From Homoserinimonas sp044769865 (GTDB lineage Bacteria > Actinomycetota > Actinomycetes > Actinomycetales > Microbacteriaceae): DNA of 64,000 nucleotides. The stretch covers positions 372,001 to 436,000 of the forward strand of contig NZ_JBIZWA010000001.1 in the NCBI RefSeq assembly GCF_044769865.1, in the 5' to 3' direction. Position 1 is the first letter of the stretch. Each line of letters starts with the position of its first letter. The notes under the pieces are model-generated. The model was not told where the DNA came from and made no database searches. It worked only from the letters and a program-made list of their open reading frames with translations. Both the position numbers and the translations under genes were made by a program. Positions 42,321 to 50,760 of this stretch are shown here, one piece after another.

Positions 42321-43157
42321 GGCAGCGGCGCGGGTGATCGCGAGGAAGTCGTGCACCGTCAACTGTTCGCCGCGCTCGGTCGGCTTGATGCTGGCGGCTT
42401 CGAGACGAGCGGATGCCTCGGCCGAGCCCCCCAGCACGCCCGCGAGTGACTGGCGCAGCATCTTGCGACGCTGCCCGAATGCGGCGTCGACGAGTTCGAA
42501 GGTCGCGAGGCGCTCCTCCTCGGTGCCGAGCGGTTCGTCGCGCACCGTGAAGCCGACGAGGATCGAGTCGACGTTGGGCACAGGCCAGAAGACCTGGCGG
42601 CTGACGAGGCCCGCCGTGCGCCAGTGGCCGTACCAGGCCGCCTTGACGCTGGGGCTGCCGTAGACCTTGCTGCCGGGCTGTGCGGCGAGGCGCTGGCCCA
42701 CCTCAGCCTGCACCATCACGAGGCCAGAGGTGATGTACCTGAAGTGCTCGAGGAAGTGCAGCAGCACGGGCACCGAGACGTTGTAGGGCAGGTTCGCGAC
42801 GAGGGTTTGCGGATGCCGCGGCAACTCCATGATCGTCATGGCATCGTGGAGCACAACCGTGAGGTCGGCGCCCGGCTGCATCGTCTCGACCGTCTTGGGC
42901 AGTTGCCCCGCGAGGCGCGGGTCGATCTCGACCGCGACGACGGGGGCGCCCGTCTCGAGGAGTCCGAGGGTGAGGGATCCGAGGCCCGGGCCGATCTCGA
43001 CGACCGGAGAGTCACCGGTGACCCCCGCGGCCGCGACGATCCGGCGGACGGTGTTGCCGTCGATGACGAAGTTCTGCCCCAGCTTCTTGGTGGGCTGCAG
43101 GTCGAGGAGTTCAGCGAGGTCGCGGATCTCGGAGGGGCCGAGCAGTTTGCCGCTCAT
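42318..43157 (-). CDS. rsmA: 16S rRNA A1518/A1519 dimethyltransferase
   Basis: 279-residue KsgA/RsmA. SAM motif I is VEIGPGLGSLTLGLLE, the catalytic motif IV is NLPYNVS, and KLGQNFVID at the N-terminus is diagnostic. It dimethylates two adenines near the 3' end of 16S rRNA during 30S maturation. Its ATG overlaps the tatD stop (ATGA), which in turn overlaps metG, so metG-tatD-rsmA is one coupled operon. Confidence 0.96.
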   Translation of the reverse strand: MSGKLLGPSEIRDLAELLDLQPTKKLGQNFVIDGNTVRRIVAAAGVTGDSPVVEIGPGLGSLTLGLLETGAPVVAVEIDPRLAGQLPKTVETMQPGADLTVVLHDAMTIMELPRHPQTLVANLPYNVSVPVLLHFLEHFRYITSGLVMVQAEVGQRLAAQPGSKVYGSPSVKAAWYGHWRTAGLVSRQVFWPVPNVDSILVGFTVRDEPLGTEEERLATFELVDAAFGQRRKMLRQSLAGVLGGSAEASARLEAASIKPTERGEQLTVHDFLAITRAAA

Positions 43158-44050
43158 GCGAGAGGGTGCGGCGGGAGCTCGCTCGGGGCATCCGGCACGA
43201 CCGGTTCGTCGTCCCACGAGCCGTAGACGGCTTCCGTGTTGGAGGCGATGACCGCGGCGAGCAGCGAGTCTGGCACGTCGAGGTGATCGGCCATGAAGCG
43301 CAGGGTCGTCGGGATCATGTACGAGGCGTTCGTCTGCCCGCGATGCGGCGTGGGCGTCAGGTAGGGCGAATCCGTCTCGATCAGGATGCGGTCACGCGGC
43401 ACGACCTCGAGGGCCTCGCGCAGGTTCGCCGCATTCTTGAAGGTGACGGTGCCCGCGAAGGAGAGGTACCAGCCCTCCTCGGCACAGAGTCGCGCCATCG
43501 TGGCGTCGCCGGAGAAGCAGTGGAACACCGTGCGCTCGGGGGCGCCCACGCGCAGGAGCGTGGAGATGACCTCGTCGTGCGCGTCACGGTCGTGTATCTG
43601 GAGCGCCAGGCCGTGCTTCTTGGCGATCTCGATGTGCGCCTCGAAGGAGTAGAACTGGGCCGGGCGACCCACCTCGTCGGTGCGGAAGAAATCGAGCCCC
43701 GTCTCTCCCACGGCGCGCACGCGGGGCCGCTGGGCGAGTTCCTCGATCTCCGCGAGCGAGGCGTCGAGGGTGCCCGCGGCATCGAGCTCGGGGGCGTCGT
43801 TGGGGTGGATCGCGACGGCCGCGAGCATGCGGGGCTCACGAGCGGCCATCTGAGCCGACCAGCGTGAGCTCGCGACATCCGTGCCCACCTGCACGACACC
43901 CTTGACCCCGACGCTCGAGGCCAGGTCGAGGGCCTCGCGGTAGTCGAGGAGTTCGGGCTCGCCGTTCGGCTGCCACGCCCCGTGCTCGAGGTGCGTGTGG
44001 TTGTCGTAGACGCCCACCGTGAGCGCCTCGGGCAGCGGAGGGTAGGTCAT
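43154..44050 (-). CDS. TatD family metal-dependent DNase
   Basis: 298 residues with the amidohydrolase barrel. Metal ligands appear in DNHTHLEHG, the Glu in VGETGLDF, the His in LQIHDRDAHDE, the His in FHCFSG and the Asp in ETDSPYLTP. Members remove nucleotides from damaged DNA or have exonuclease activity. The ATG at 44048-44050 overlaps the metG stop (ATGA). A Pro-rich tail of about 25 residues after the barrel is not part of the usual domain. Confidence 0.92.
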   Translation of the reverse strand: MTYPPLPEALTVGVYDNHTHLEHGAWQPNGEPELLDYREALDLASSVGVKGVVQVGTDVASSRWSAQMAAREPRMLAAVAIHPNDAPELDAAGTLDASLAEIEELAQRPRVRAVGETGLDFFRTDEVGRPAQFYSFEAHIEIAKKHGLALQIHDRDAHDEVISTLLRVGAPERTVFHCFSGDATMARLCAEEGWYLSFAGTVTFKNAANLREALEVVPRDRILIETDSPYLTPTPHRGQTNASYMIPTTLRFMADHLDVPDSLLAAVIASNTEAVYGSWDDEPVVPDAPSELPPHPLA

Positions 44051-45618
44051 GCCTGCTCCTGCTCGACACGCGGGAAGAGCGGCGGGAGCGTGTCGACCGT
44101 CGCGCCCGGCTGCAGCACGCCCCAGCTGCCCGCCTCGGGGATGCGCTGCTCCGTGAGGGGCGAGGTGAAGCCGAGCGCCGCCCAGAGCTTGGCGGTCGCC
44201 TCTGGGATGACCGGGGAGAGCAGCACGGCGAGCGCGCGCAGCCCCTCGGCCGTCATGTAGAGCACGGTGCCGAGCCGCTCGCGCGTCTCCTCGTTCTTGG
44301 CGAGCACCCACGGCTCGTTGATCGTGATGTAGCCGTTGAGGTCGTCCACCAACGTCCAGATGGCCTCGATCGCCTCGTGGATTGCGAGGCGCTGCATCGC
44401 GGCATCCGCCTTCGTCACGGCCGAGGCGAGCGTCTTCTGGATGGCGAGGTCAGCATCCGTGTACTCGCCCGGCTGCGGCACGCTGCCGTCGTAGTAGCGG
44501 TTGATCATCGCGATGACGCGGGAGGCGAGGTTGCCGAAACCGTTGGCCAGTTCGGCCTGGTAGCGGGCGGAGAGGTCCTCCCACGAGAAGGAGCCGTCCT
44601 GGCCGAAGTTGATGGCGCTCATGAAGTAGTAGCGGAACGCGTCGGCGCCGAAGGTGTCGGTGATGTCGCTCGGTGCGATGCCCGTGAGCTTCGACTTCGA
44701 CATCTTCTCGCCGCCCACCAGGAGCCAGCCGTGGCCGAAGACCCGCTGCGAGACGGGCAGGCCCGCCGCCATGAGCATCGCCGGCCAGATGACGGCGTGG
44801 AAGCGGGCGATGTCCTTGCCCACCAGCTGCACGGCCGGCCAGCGCCGTTCGAAGTTCTCCTGGTCGGTGCCGTAGCCGATCGCGGTGATGTAGTTGAGGA
44901 GCGCGTCGAACCACACGTAGAGCACGTGCGAGTCATCCCACGGCAGCTTGACGCCCCAGTCGAAGCTCGAGCGCGAAATCGAGAGGTCGCGCAGGCCCTG
45001 CTGCACGAACTGGATGATCTCGTTGCGCACGCTCTCCGGCTGGATGAAGTCGGGGTTGTCGCGGTAGAGCTTGAGCAGCGGCTGCTCGAAGTCGCTCATG
45101 CGGAAGAAGTAGTTGGTCTCCTTGAGCACCTCGACGGGGCGCGTGTGGATCGCGCAGACCTGCTGCCCCTCAAACTCGCCCGTGCCGGGGACGAGGTCGC
45201 TCGGCTGCTTGTACTCCTCGCATCCGACGCAGTAGTGGCCCTCGAACTCGCCCTGGTAAATGTAGCCGTCGTCGTAGAGCTTCTCGAGGAAGAGGCGCAC
45301 GCCATTCTCATGACGCTCGTCGGTCGTGCGAATGAAGTCGTCGTTGGAGATGTTGATCGTCTCGAGCAGCGGCTTCCACGCCGTCTCGACGAGCCGGTCA
45401 GCCCACTCACGCGGCGTCACGTTATTGGCGACCGCCGTGCGGAGGATCTTCTGCCCGTGCTCGTCGGTGCCCGTCAGCAGCCAGGTGTCGTCGCCGCTCT
45501 GGCGGTGCCAGCGGGCGAGCACATCCGCCGCCACCTCCGTGTAGGCGTGCCCGATGTGGGGAACGTCATTGACGTAGAAGATTGGCGTGGCGATGTAGAA
45601 GGACTTGCCGGAGGACAT
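44047..45618 (-). CDS. metG: Methionyl-tRNA synthetase
   Basis: 523-residue class I synthetase. The HIGH motif is in VPHIGHAYTEV and the KMSKS loop is in GGEKMSKSKLTG. Zinc-knuckle cysteines are visible at CVGCEEYKQ, with CAIH as a partial second pair, so it is probably a one-zinc type. There is no C-terminal dimerisation domain, as usual for this short form. A TAGGAT box 7 nt upstream of the ATG marks a leaderless promoter for the metG-tatD-rsmA operon. Confidence 0.96.
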   Translation of the reverse strand: MSSGKSFYIATPIFYVNDVPHIGHAYTEVAADVLARWHRQSGDDTWLLTGTDEHGQKILRTAVANNVTPREWADRLVETAWKPLLETINISNDDFIRTTDERHENGVRLFLEKLYDDGYIYQGEFEGHYCVGCEEYKQPSDLVPGTGEFEGQQVCAIHTRPVEVLKETNYFFRMSDFEQPLLKLYRDNPDFIQPESVRNEIIQFVQQGLRDLSISRSSFDWGVKLPWDDSHVLYVWFDALLNYITAIGYGTDQENFERRWPAVQLVGKDIARFHAVIWPAMLMAAGLPVSQRVFGHGWLLVGGEKMSKSKLTGIAPSDITDTFGADAFRYYFMSAINFGQDGSFSWEDLSARYQAELANGFGNLASRVIAMINRYYDGSVPQPGEYTDADLAIQKTLASAVTKADAAMQRLAIHEAIEAIWTLVDDLNGYITINEPWVLAKNEETRERLGTVLYMTAEGLRALAVLLSPVIPEATAKLWAALGFTSPLTEQRIPEAGSWGVLQPGATVDTLPPLFPRVEQEQA

Positions 45619-45625
45619 GGCCTCA

Positions 45626-45631
45626 ATCCTA
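45626..45631 (-). promoter_or_regulatory. -10 box of a leaderless promoter (metG operon)
   Basis: TAGGAT on the minus strand, 7 nt before the ATG at 45618. Confidence 0.6.
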
Positions 45632-45710
45632 AGCGGCAGCCCGTGGCTGTCACCTCGGCCAGCGGCGAAGCGGGCAGACTTGGAAATGTGTGGGATTGCC
45701 TGTGAATGTG

Positions 45711-45739
45711 TTGCAATCGATACGAAACGCGCATAGTCT
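45711..45739 (+). promoter_or_regulatory. Promoter of the fructose operon
   Basis: TTGCAA (45711-45716), 17 bp spacer, TAGTCT (45734-45739), then a 29 nt leader to the ATG. Two partial direct repeats containing AATGTGT lie just upstream and across the -35 region and could be the operator of the DeoR-type regulator. Confidence 0.65.
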
Positions 45740-45768
45740 CACACCACCCTTCAGTCGCGAGGAGCGCC

Positions 45769-46557
45769 ATGTACGCCGAGGAACGCCAGCAGCACATCGA
45801 GGCCCTGCTCTCGACCTCCGGACGAGTTGCCGTCGTCGACGTGGCGGCGGAGCTGGGCGTCTCGACGGAGACCGTGCGTCGCGACCTCGACCACCTTGAG
45901 GCCCGAGGCGTGCTTCGGCGCGTGCACGGCGGGGCCATCGCGGCCTCCCTCCTGGGGCGCACGGAAGAGAGCGTCTCCCAGCGACGCGACCGAAACACCG
46001 CCGCGAAAGACCGCATCGCCGCGGCTGCGATGGCGCTGCTACCGCCGAACTTCACGGGTGCGATCGCGATCGACGCCGGCACGACGACAGGCATGCTCGC
46101 CCAGCGCATCGCCCGCTGGCAGCCCGAGAACGCGAAGCAGCGACTCGTCGTCATCACGAACTCGATCCACATCGCGGCGACCGTGAGCGACAACCCCCAC
46201 ATCGAGATCCAGACGCTGGGCGGACGCATGCGCGGCATCACCGGCGCGGCCGTCGGCGCAACGACGCTCACCCAACTCTCTGCGCTCCGGCCCGACATCT
46301 CCTTCATCGGCGCCAACGGCATCCACGAGGGGTTCGGGCTCAGCACCCCGGACACCGAAGAGGCAGCCGTCAAGACGGCACTCACCAGGGGCGCCCAGCG
46401 TGCCGTCGCCCTCGCCGACGAGTCGAAGCTCGGCGTCGAATCGCTCGTGAGCTTCGCCGCCCTCTCTGACATCGACATGCTCGTCACGGATGCGGCACCG
46501 GATGCCGCCCTCGGCGAGTCCTTCGAGGCGGCAGGCGTCGAGGTGGTCATCGCATGA
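45769..46557 (+). CDS. DeoR family regulator of the fructose operon
   Basis: 262 residues. An N-terminal DeoR helix-turn-helix reads GRVAVVDVAAELGVSTETVRRDLDHLEARGVLRRVHGG, then a sugar-phosphate sensor domain of the DeoRC type with IDAGTTTGMLA and GANGIHEGFGLSTPD. It probably senses fructose 1-phosphate and represses its own operon. The start has GAGGAG 6 nt upstream; an in-frame earlier start would overlap the promoter. It overlaps fruK by 4 bp (ATGA). Confidence 0.92.
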   Translation: MYAEERQQHIEALLSTSGRVAVVDVAAELGVSTETVRRDLDHLEARGVLRRVHGGAIAASLLGRTEESVSQRRDRNTAAKDRIAAAAMALLPPNFTGAIAIDAGTTTGMLAQRIARWQPENAKQRLVVITNSIHIAATVSDNPHIEIQTLGGRMRGITGAAVGATTLTQLSALRPDISFIGANGIHEGFGLSTPDTEEAAVKTALTRGAQRAVALADESKLGVESLVSFAALSDIDMLVTDAAPDAALGESFEAAGVEVVIA

Positions 46558-47519
46558 TCGTCACCCTCACCGCGAATCCGAGCCTCGATCGCACCATCGA
46601 GCTCGCGACACCCCTCGCCCGGGGCGAGGTGCAGCGCTCCAGCGCACGGCGCGAGCAGCCCGGCGGCAAGGGCGTCAATGTCGCGCGGGCCCTCATCGCC
46701 TCCGGCGTCGAGACGGTGGCCGTGCTTCCCGGCCGCGAGGATGACCCCATGCTGCTGGCGCTCGCCGCGGCCGGCATCCCCTCGGCGGGCCTTCCCATCG
46801 CGGGGACCGTGCGTTCCAACCTGACCCTCACGGAGCCCGACGGCACCACGACGAAGATCAACGAGCCCGGGCCCACCCTCACGCTGGACGAGGGCACCGC
46901 CCTCATCGACCTCCTCGTCTCCCACGCGCGAGACGCCGCCTGGTTGGTGCTGGCCGGTTCCCTTCCCCCCGGGCTGCCGAGCGACTTCTACGTGCGTGTC
47001 GTGCGGGCCGTGCGCGAGGCGGGCGGCAACCCGCAGATCGCCGTCGATTCCTCTGGGCCCGCCATGCTCGCCCTCGTGGCCTCCGGCGAGCGCGTCGACC
47101 TGATCAAGCCCAACGCCGAAGAACTCGCCGAACTGGCTGGGCACGGCGATGCCGCGACACTCGAGGCGGATGCTGCGGCAGCCGCATCCCTCGCCCTCGA
47201 GCTTGTGCACGGAGGGGTAGGCAGCGTGTTGGCGACCCTCGGTAGCCGCGGCGCCGTGCTCGTGACGGCCGAGGGGGCATGGCATGCGAGCATGCCGCCC
47301 GTGACGGTGCGCAGCACCGTCGGCGCGGGGGACTCCTCCCTCTCGGGCTACCTCATCGCGCAGCAGCGCGGCGACGCGCATGAAGGTCGCCTCGCGCAGG
47401 CCGTCGCGCACGGCACCGCCGCCGCCGCACTGCCCGGCAGCGAGCTGCCCTCGCTCTCCCAGACCAACCCGGGAGCCGCCACTGTGACGGCTCTCACCGT
47501 GAACACCCACCTGGAGTAA
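46554..47519 (+). CDS. fruK: 1-phosphofructokinase
   Basis: 321-residue PfkB-type kinase converting fructose 1-phosphate to fructose 1,6-bisphosphate. Signature 1 is GGKGVNVARALIASG; signature 2 contains STVGAGDSSLSGYL with the catalytic Asp. The N-terminal MIVTLTANPSLDRTI is typical of the 1-PFK/tagatose-6-P kinase group. It is translationally coupled to the regulator and is followed 2 bp later by the PTS gene, which fixes the fructose assignment. Confidence 0.93.
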   Translation: MIVTLTANPSLDRTIELATPLARGEVQRSSARREQPGGKGVNVARALIASGVETVAVLPGREDDPMLLALAAAGIPSAGLPIAGTVRSNLTLTEPDGTTTKINEPGPTLTLDEGTALIDLLVSHARDAAWLVLAGSLPPGLPSDFYVRVVRAVREAGGNPQIAVDSSGPAMLALVASGERVDLIKPNAEELAELAGHGDAATLEADAAAAASLALELVHGGVGSVLATLGSRGAVLVTAEGAWHASMPPVTVRSTVGAGDSSLSGYLIAQQRGDAHEGRLAQAVAHGTAAAALPGSELPSLSQTNPGAATVTALTVNTHLE

Positions 47520-47521
47520 CG

Positions 47522-49519
47522 ATGTCGTCTCTCATCACCCCCGAACTCGTGCTGCTCGACACCGACCTCGGCAGCGACCGCGCTGGGGTCATCCGTCGGC
47601 TCACCTCCCTTGTCGCGGAGAGGGGCCGCGCCACCGACGCCGAGTCGCTCTTCGCCGACGCCTGGGCGCGTGAGCAGAAGACCGACACGGGCGTGCCCGG
47701 CGGCATCGCGATCCCCCACTGCCGGTCCGAGGCGGTGACGCAGGCGACCCTCGTGATGGCGCGCCCCGAGCCGGCCGTCGACTTCGGCGCCACCGACGGA
47801 CCCGCCGACCTGATCTTCTTGATTGCGGCACCCGCCGGCGCCGACCAGGAGCACCTCACACTGCTCTCGGCCCTCGCCCGCTCACTCGTGCGCCCCGAAT
47901 TCGTGGCATCGCTGCGCGAGGCCGGCAGCGAGTGGGAGATCGTCGCCCTCGTGGAAGAGGCGATCGCGCCTGAGGAACCGAGCGAGAAGACCGCGGATGC
48001 CGCAGCCACCCCGCGAGCGGAAGGCAAGACCCTCCTCGCCATCACGGCATGCCCCACCGGCATCGCGCACACCTACATGGCGGCTGACGCCCTGAAAGCT
48101 GCCGCCGACCGTGCGGGCGTCGAGCTCCACGTCGAGACGCAGGGTTCGGCCGGCGCGAAGCCACTCGACCCCACACTCGTCGCGGCAGCATCCGCCGTCA
48201 TCTTCGCTGTCGACGTGGACGTGCGCGACAAGGGCCGCTTCGCCGGTCTGCCCGTCATCCAGGCCCCCGTCAAGCGCGGCATCGATGCGCCCGACGACAT
48301 GATCGCGGAGGCGCTCGCCGCCGCCGATGACCCCGCAGCACCCCGCGTGATGGGCACCAACGCCACCTCCGAGAGTGCGGACACGCGCAGCGAGCACTTC
48401 GGGCAGACACTCAAGCGCGCCCTGCTGACCGGCGTCAGCTACATGATTCCCTTCGTCGCGGGAGGCGGACTCCTCATCGCGCTCGGCTTCCTCCTCGGCG
48501 GCTACGACATCACGGAAGTCGCGGGCGACGTCGTCGTACAGAACAGCCTGTGGAACCTTCCCGAGGGTGGGCTCCTCGCCTACCTCGGCGCGGCGGCATT
48601 CAGCATCGGTAGCGCCTCCATGGGGTTCCTCGTGCCCGCGCTTGCCGGGTACATCGCCTACGCGATCGCGGACCGTCCCGGCATCGCCCCCGGGTTCACG
48701 GCGGGCGCCGTCGCGGTATTCATGGGTGCCGGCTTCCTCGGCGGAATCGTCGGCGGCCTCCTGGCGGGCGCCATCGCCTACGCGATCGGGCGCCTCAATC
48801 CCCCCGCCTGGCTGCGCGGACTCATGCCCGTCGTCATCATCCCGCTCCTCGCCTCCATCGTGGCCTCCGGACTCATGGTGATCCTGCTCGGTGGGCCCAT
48901 CGCTGCCCTCAGCACGGGACTCAGTGACTTCCTCAACGGATTGACCGGGGCATCCGCCATCGTGCTGGGCCTCATCCTGGGCGCAATGATGGGCTTCGAC
49001 CTCGGCGGGCCCGTCAACAAGGTCGCCTACTCCTTCGCGGTCGCCGGGCTCAGTGCCGGTTCCCTCGACGACCAGGCGCCGTGGACCATCATGGCCGCCG
49101 TCATGGGCGCCGGGATGGTCGCACCGCTCGCGATGGCCCTCGCCTCCACCGTCATCGCTCGCGGCAGCTTCACGCCCGTCGAGCGAGAGAACGGCAAGGC
49201 TGCCTGGCTCCTTGGCGCCTCCTTCATCTCGGAGGGCGCGATCCCCTTCGCCGCCGCCGACCCGCTGCGCGTCATCCCCGCCAGCACCATCGGCAGCGCC
49301 GTGACGGGAGCGATCATCTTCGCGACCGGTGTCACCTCGCAGGCTCCCCACGGAGGCGTGTTCGTCTTCTTTGCCATCAACAACTTCGCGATGTTCGTTG
49401 TCGCCATCCTCGCCGGGGTCGTCGTCACGGCCCTCATCGTCGTCGCCCTCAAGCGCTGGGCCGTGCGCCGGCCCGCGATCGCCGACGTGGGGAACGCCGC
49501 AGCGCCCGTCGCCGCCTGA
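47522..49519 (+). CDS. fruA: Fructose PTS permease, fused EIIA-EIIB-EIIC
   Basis: 665 residues. EIIA (about 1-150) has the phosphohistidine H66 in GIAIPHCRS. EIIB (about 168-270) has C177 in TACPTGIAHTYMAA. EIIC (about 290-655) has eight or more membrane segments with GASFISEGAIPFAA and the VTSQAPHGG sugar-binding region. The single-chain A-B-C order is normal for actinobacterial fructose PTS. Imported fructose emerges as fructose 1-phosphate, the substrate of fruK. Confidence 0.95.
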   Translation: MSSLITPELVLLDTDLGSDRAGVIRRLTSLVAERGRATDAESLFADAWAREQKTDTGVPGGIAIPHCRSEAVTQATLVMARPEPAVDFGATDGPADLIFLIAAPAGADQEHLTLLSALARSLVRPEFVASLREAGSEWEIVALVEEAIAPEEPSEKTADAAATPRAEGKTLLAITACPTGIAHTYMAADALKAAADRAGVELHVETQGSAGAKPLDPTLVAAASAVIFAVDVDVRDKGRFAGLPVIQAPVKRGIDAPDDMIAEALAAADDPAAPRVMGTNATSESADTRSEHFGQTLKRALLTGVSYMIPFVAGGGLLIALGFLLGGYDITEVAGDVVVQNSLWNLPEGGLLAYLGAAAFSIGSASMGFLVPALAGYIAYAIADRPGIAPGFTAGAVAVFMGAGFLGGIVGGLLAGAIAYAIGRLNPPAWLRGLMPVVIIPLLASIVASGLMVILLGGPIAALSTGLSDFLNGLTGASAIVLGLILGAMMGFDLGGPVNKVAYSFAVAGLSAGSLDDQAPWTIMAAVMGAGMVAPLAMALASTVIARGSFTPVERENGKAAWLLGASFISEGAIPFAAADPLRVIPASTIGSAVTGAIIFATGVTSQAPHGGVFVFFAINNFAMFVVAILAGVVVTALIVVALKRWAVRRPAIADVGNAAAPVAA

Positions 49520-49542
49520 CCCATCACAAGGAGAGAAGAATC

Positions 49543-49812
49543 ATGCCAGAACGCACCGCCACCATCGCCAGCAGCGTCGGACTCCACGCCCGGCCCGCGA
49601 CCCTTTTCGTCAACGCGGTCAACGAGCAGAAGGTGCCCGTGACCATCCGCAAGGGCGACGGACCCGCCGGCAATGCCGCGAGCATCCTCACAGTCATGGC
49701 CCTCGGTGCCGCCAAGGGCGAGACAGTGACGCTCGCGGCCGAGGGCGAGGGCGCCGAGGAGGCGCTTGAGACGCTCGTGCAGCTGCTTGAGACCGACCTG
49801 GACGCCTCCTAA
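49543..49812 (+). CDS. ptsH: Phosphocarrier protein HPr
   Basis: 89 residues. H15 in GLHARPA accepts phosphate from enzyme I. The regulatory serine region reads NAASILTVMALGA (Ser47 here, equivalent to Ser46). AAGGAG lies about 9 nt before the ATG. As last gene of the fructose operon it would be induced by fructose. Enzyme I (ptsI) is not in this window. Confidence 0.95.
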   Translation: MPERTATIASSVGLHARPATLFVNAVNEQKVPVTIRKGDGPAGNAASILTVMALGAAKGETVTLAAEGEGAEEALETLVQLLETDLDAS

Positions 49813-49885
49813 GCGGAGACAGCCCCAGAACCGCGGTGCGAGTGTTGCAGCAGGGGCGAGCCGTGAGCCATCGCGGCGGCCCTGC

Positions 49886-50725
49886 TCATCGCTGGCGCGA
49901 TTGCCTCAGTTCCAGCGCGCCCTCGTAGAGCTCGCGCTTGCTCAGTCCGGTCGCCTCGGCGACCTCGGCCGCCGCATCCTTGAGCCGGGTGCCGGATGCC
50001 ACGAGCTCGAGCACCTGCGCAACGCCACCGTCGATCGACGCGACGGTCGGCGCGGCGCCCTCGATGACGACGACGATCTCCCCCTTGACGCCGCCGGCGG
50101 CCCATTCCGCGAGCTCGGAGGCCGTGCCGCGTTTGACCTCCTCAAACTTCTTGGTGAGCTCGCGGGCGACGACGACCCGGCGGTCGGGGCCAAGGACGGC
50201 CGCGACATCCGTCAGCGCATCGGCCAGGCGGTTGGGCGACTCGAAGAACACCATGGTGCGGGCCTCACGCGCGAGTGCCGTCAAGGCCTTGCGGCGGTCG
50301 CCGCCCTTGCGCGGCAGGAAGCCCTCGAAGCAGAAGCGGTTGGTGGGGAGGCCGGAGACGGCGAGCGCCGTGAGCACGGCGGAGGGGCCGGGCAGCGCCG
50401 TGACCGTGACGCCCGCGGCGGTTGCCGCGGCGACGAGCGGGAAGCCGGGGTCGGAGATCGCGGGCATGCCGGCGTCGGAGAGCACGAGTACGTCGGACTC
50501 CCTGGCGAGCTCCACGATCTCGGCGGCCTTCGCGACCTCGTTGTGCTCGTGGAGGGGGATGAGCCGCGGCCGGTTCTCGATGCCGAGCGCGCGCATGAGG
50601 TGCACGGTCGTGCGGGTGTCTTCGGCGGCGATCACCTCGGCGCTCGCGAGGGCATCGCGCAGCCGCTGCGAGGCATCGCCGAGATTGCCGATGGGCGTCG
50701 CCGCGAGGATGATCATGGGCTCCAT
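49886..50725 (-). CDS. rsmI: 16S rRNA (cytidine-1402-2'-O)-methyltransferase
   Basis: 279 residues of the tetrapyrrole methylase-like SAM fold. ILAATPIGNLGDAS, AEDTRTT, SDAGMPAISDPG and LPGPSAVLTAL are the RsmI signatures. It methylates the ribose of C1402 in 16S rRNA. Two starts are possible, ATG at 50725 or 50716 (MIILAATP); the shorter has GGAG close upstream. It is divergent from the O-mannosyltransferase gene. Confidence 0.95.
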   Translation of the reverse strand: MEPMIILAATPIGNLGDASQRLRDALASAEVIAAEDTRTTVHLMRALGIENRPRLIPLHEHNEVAKAAEIVELARESDVLVLSDAGMPAISDPGFPLVAAATAAGVTVTALPGPSAVLTALAVSGLPTNRFCFEGFLPRKGGDRRKALTALAREARTMVFFESPNRLADALTDVAAVLGPDRRVVVARELTKKFEEVKRGTASELAEWAAGGVKGEIVVVIEGAAPTVASIDGGVAQVLELVASGTRLKDAAAEVAEATGLSKRELYEGALELRQSRQR

Positions 50726-50748
50726 CCTCGCAGGCTCGGCGGGTTGAA

Positions 50749-50754
50749 TAGGGT
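50749..50754 (+). promoter_or_regulatory. -10 box of a leaderless promoter (mannosyltransferase)
   Basis: TAGGGT, 6 nt before the GTG at 50761. Confidence 0.5.
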
Positions 50755-50760
50755 GGGCGG

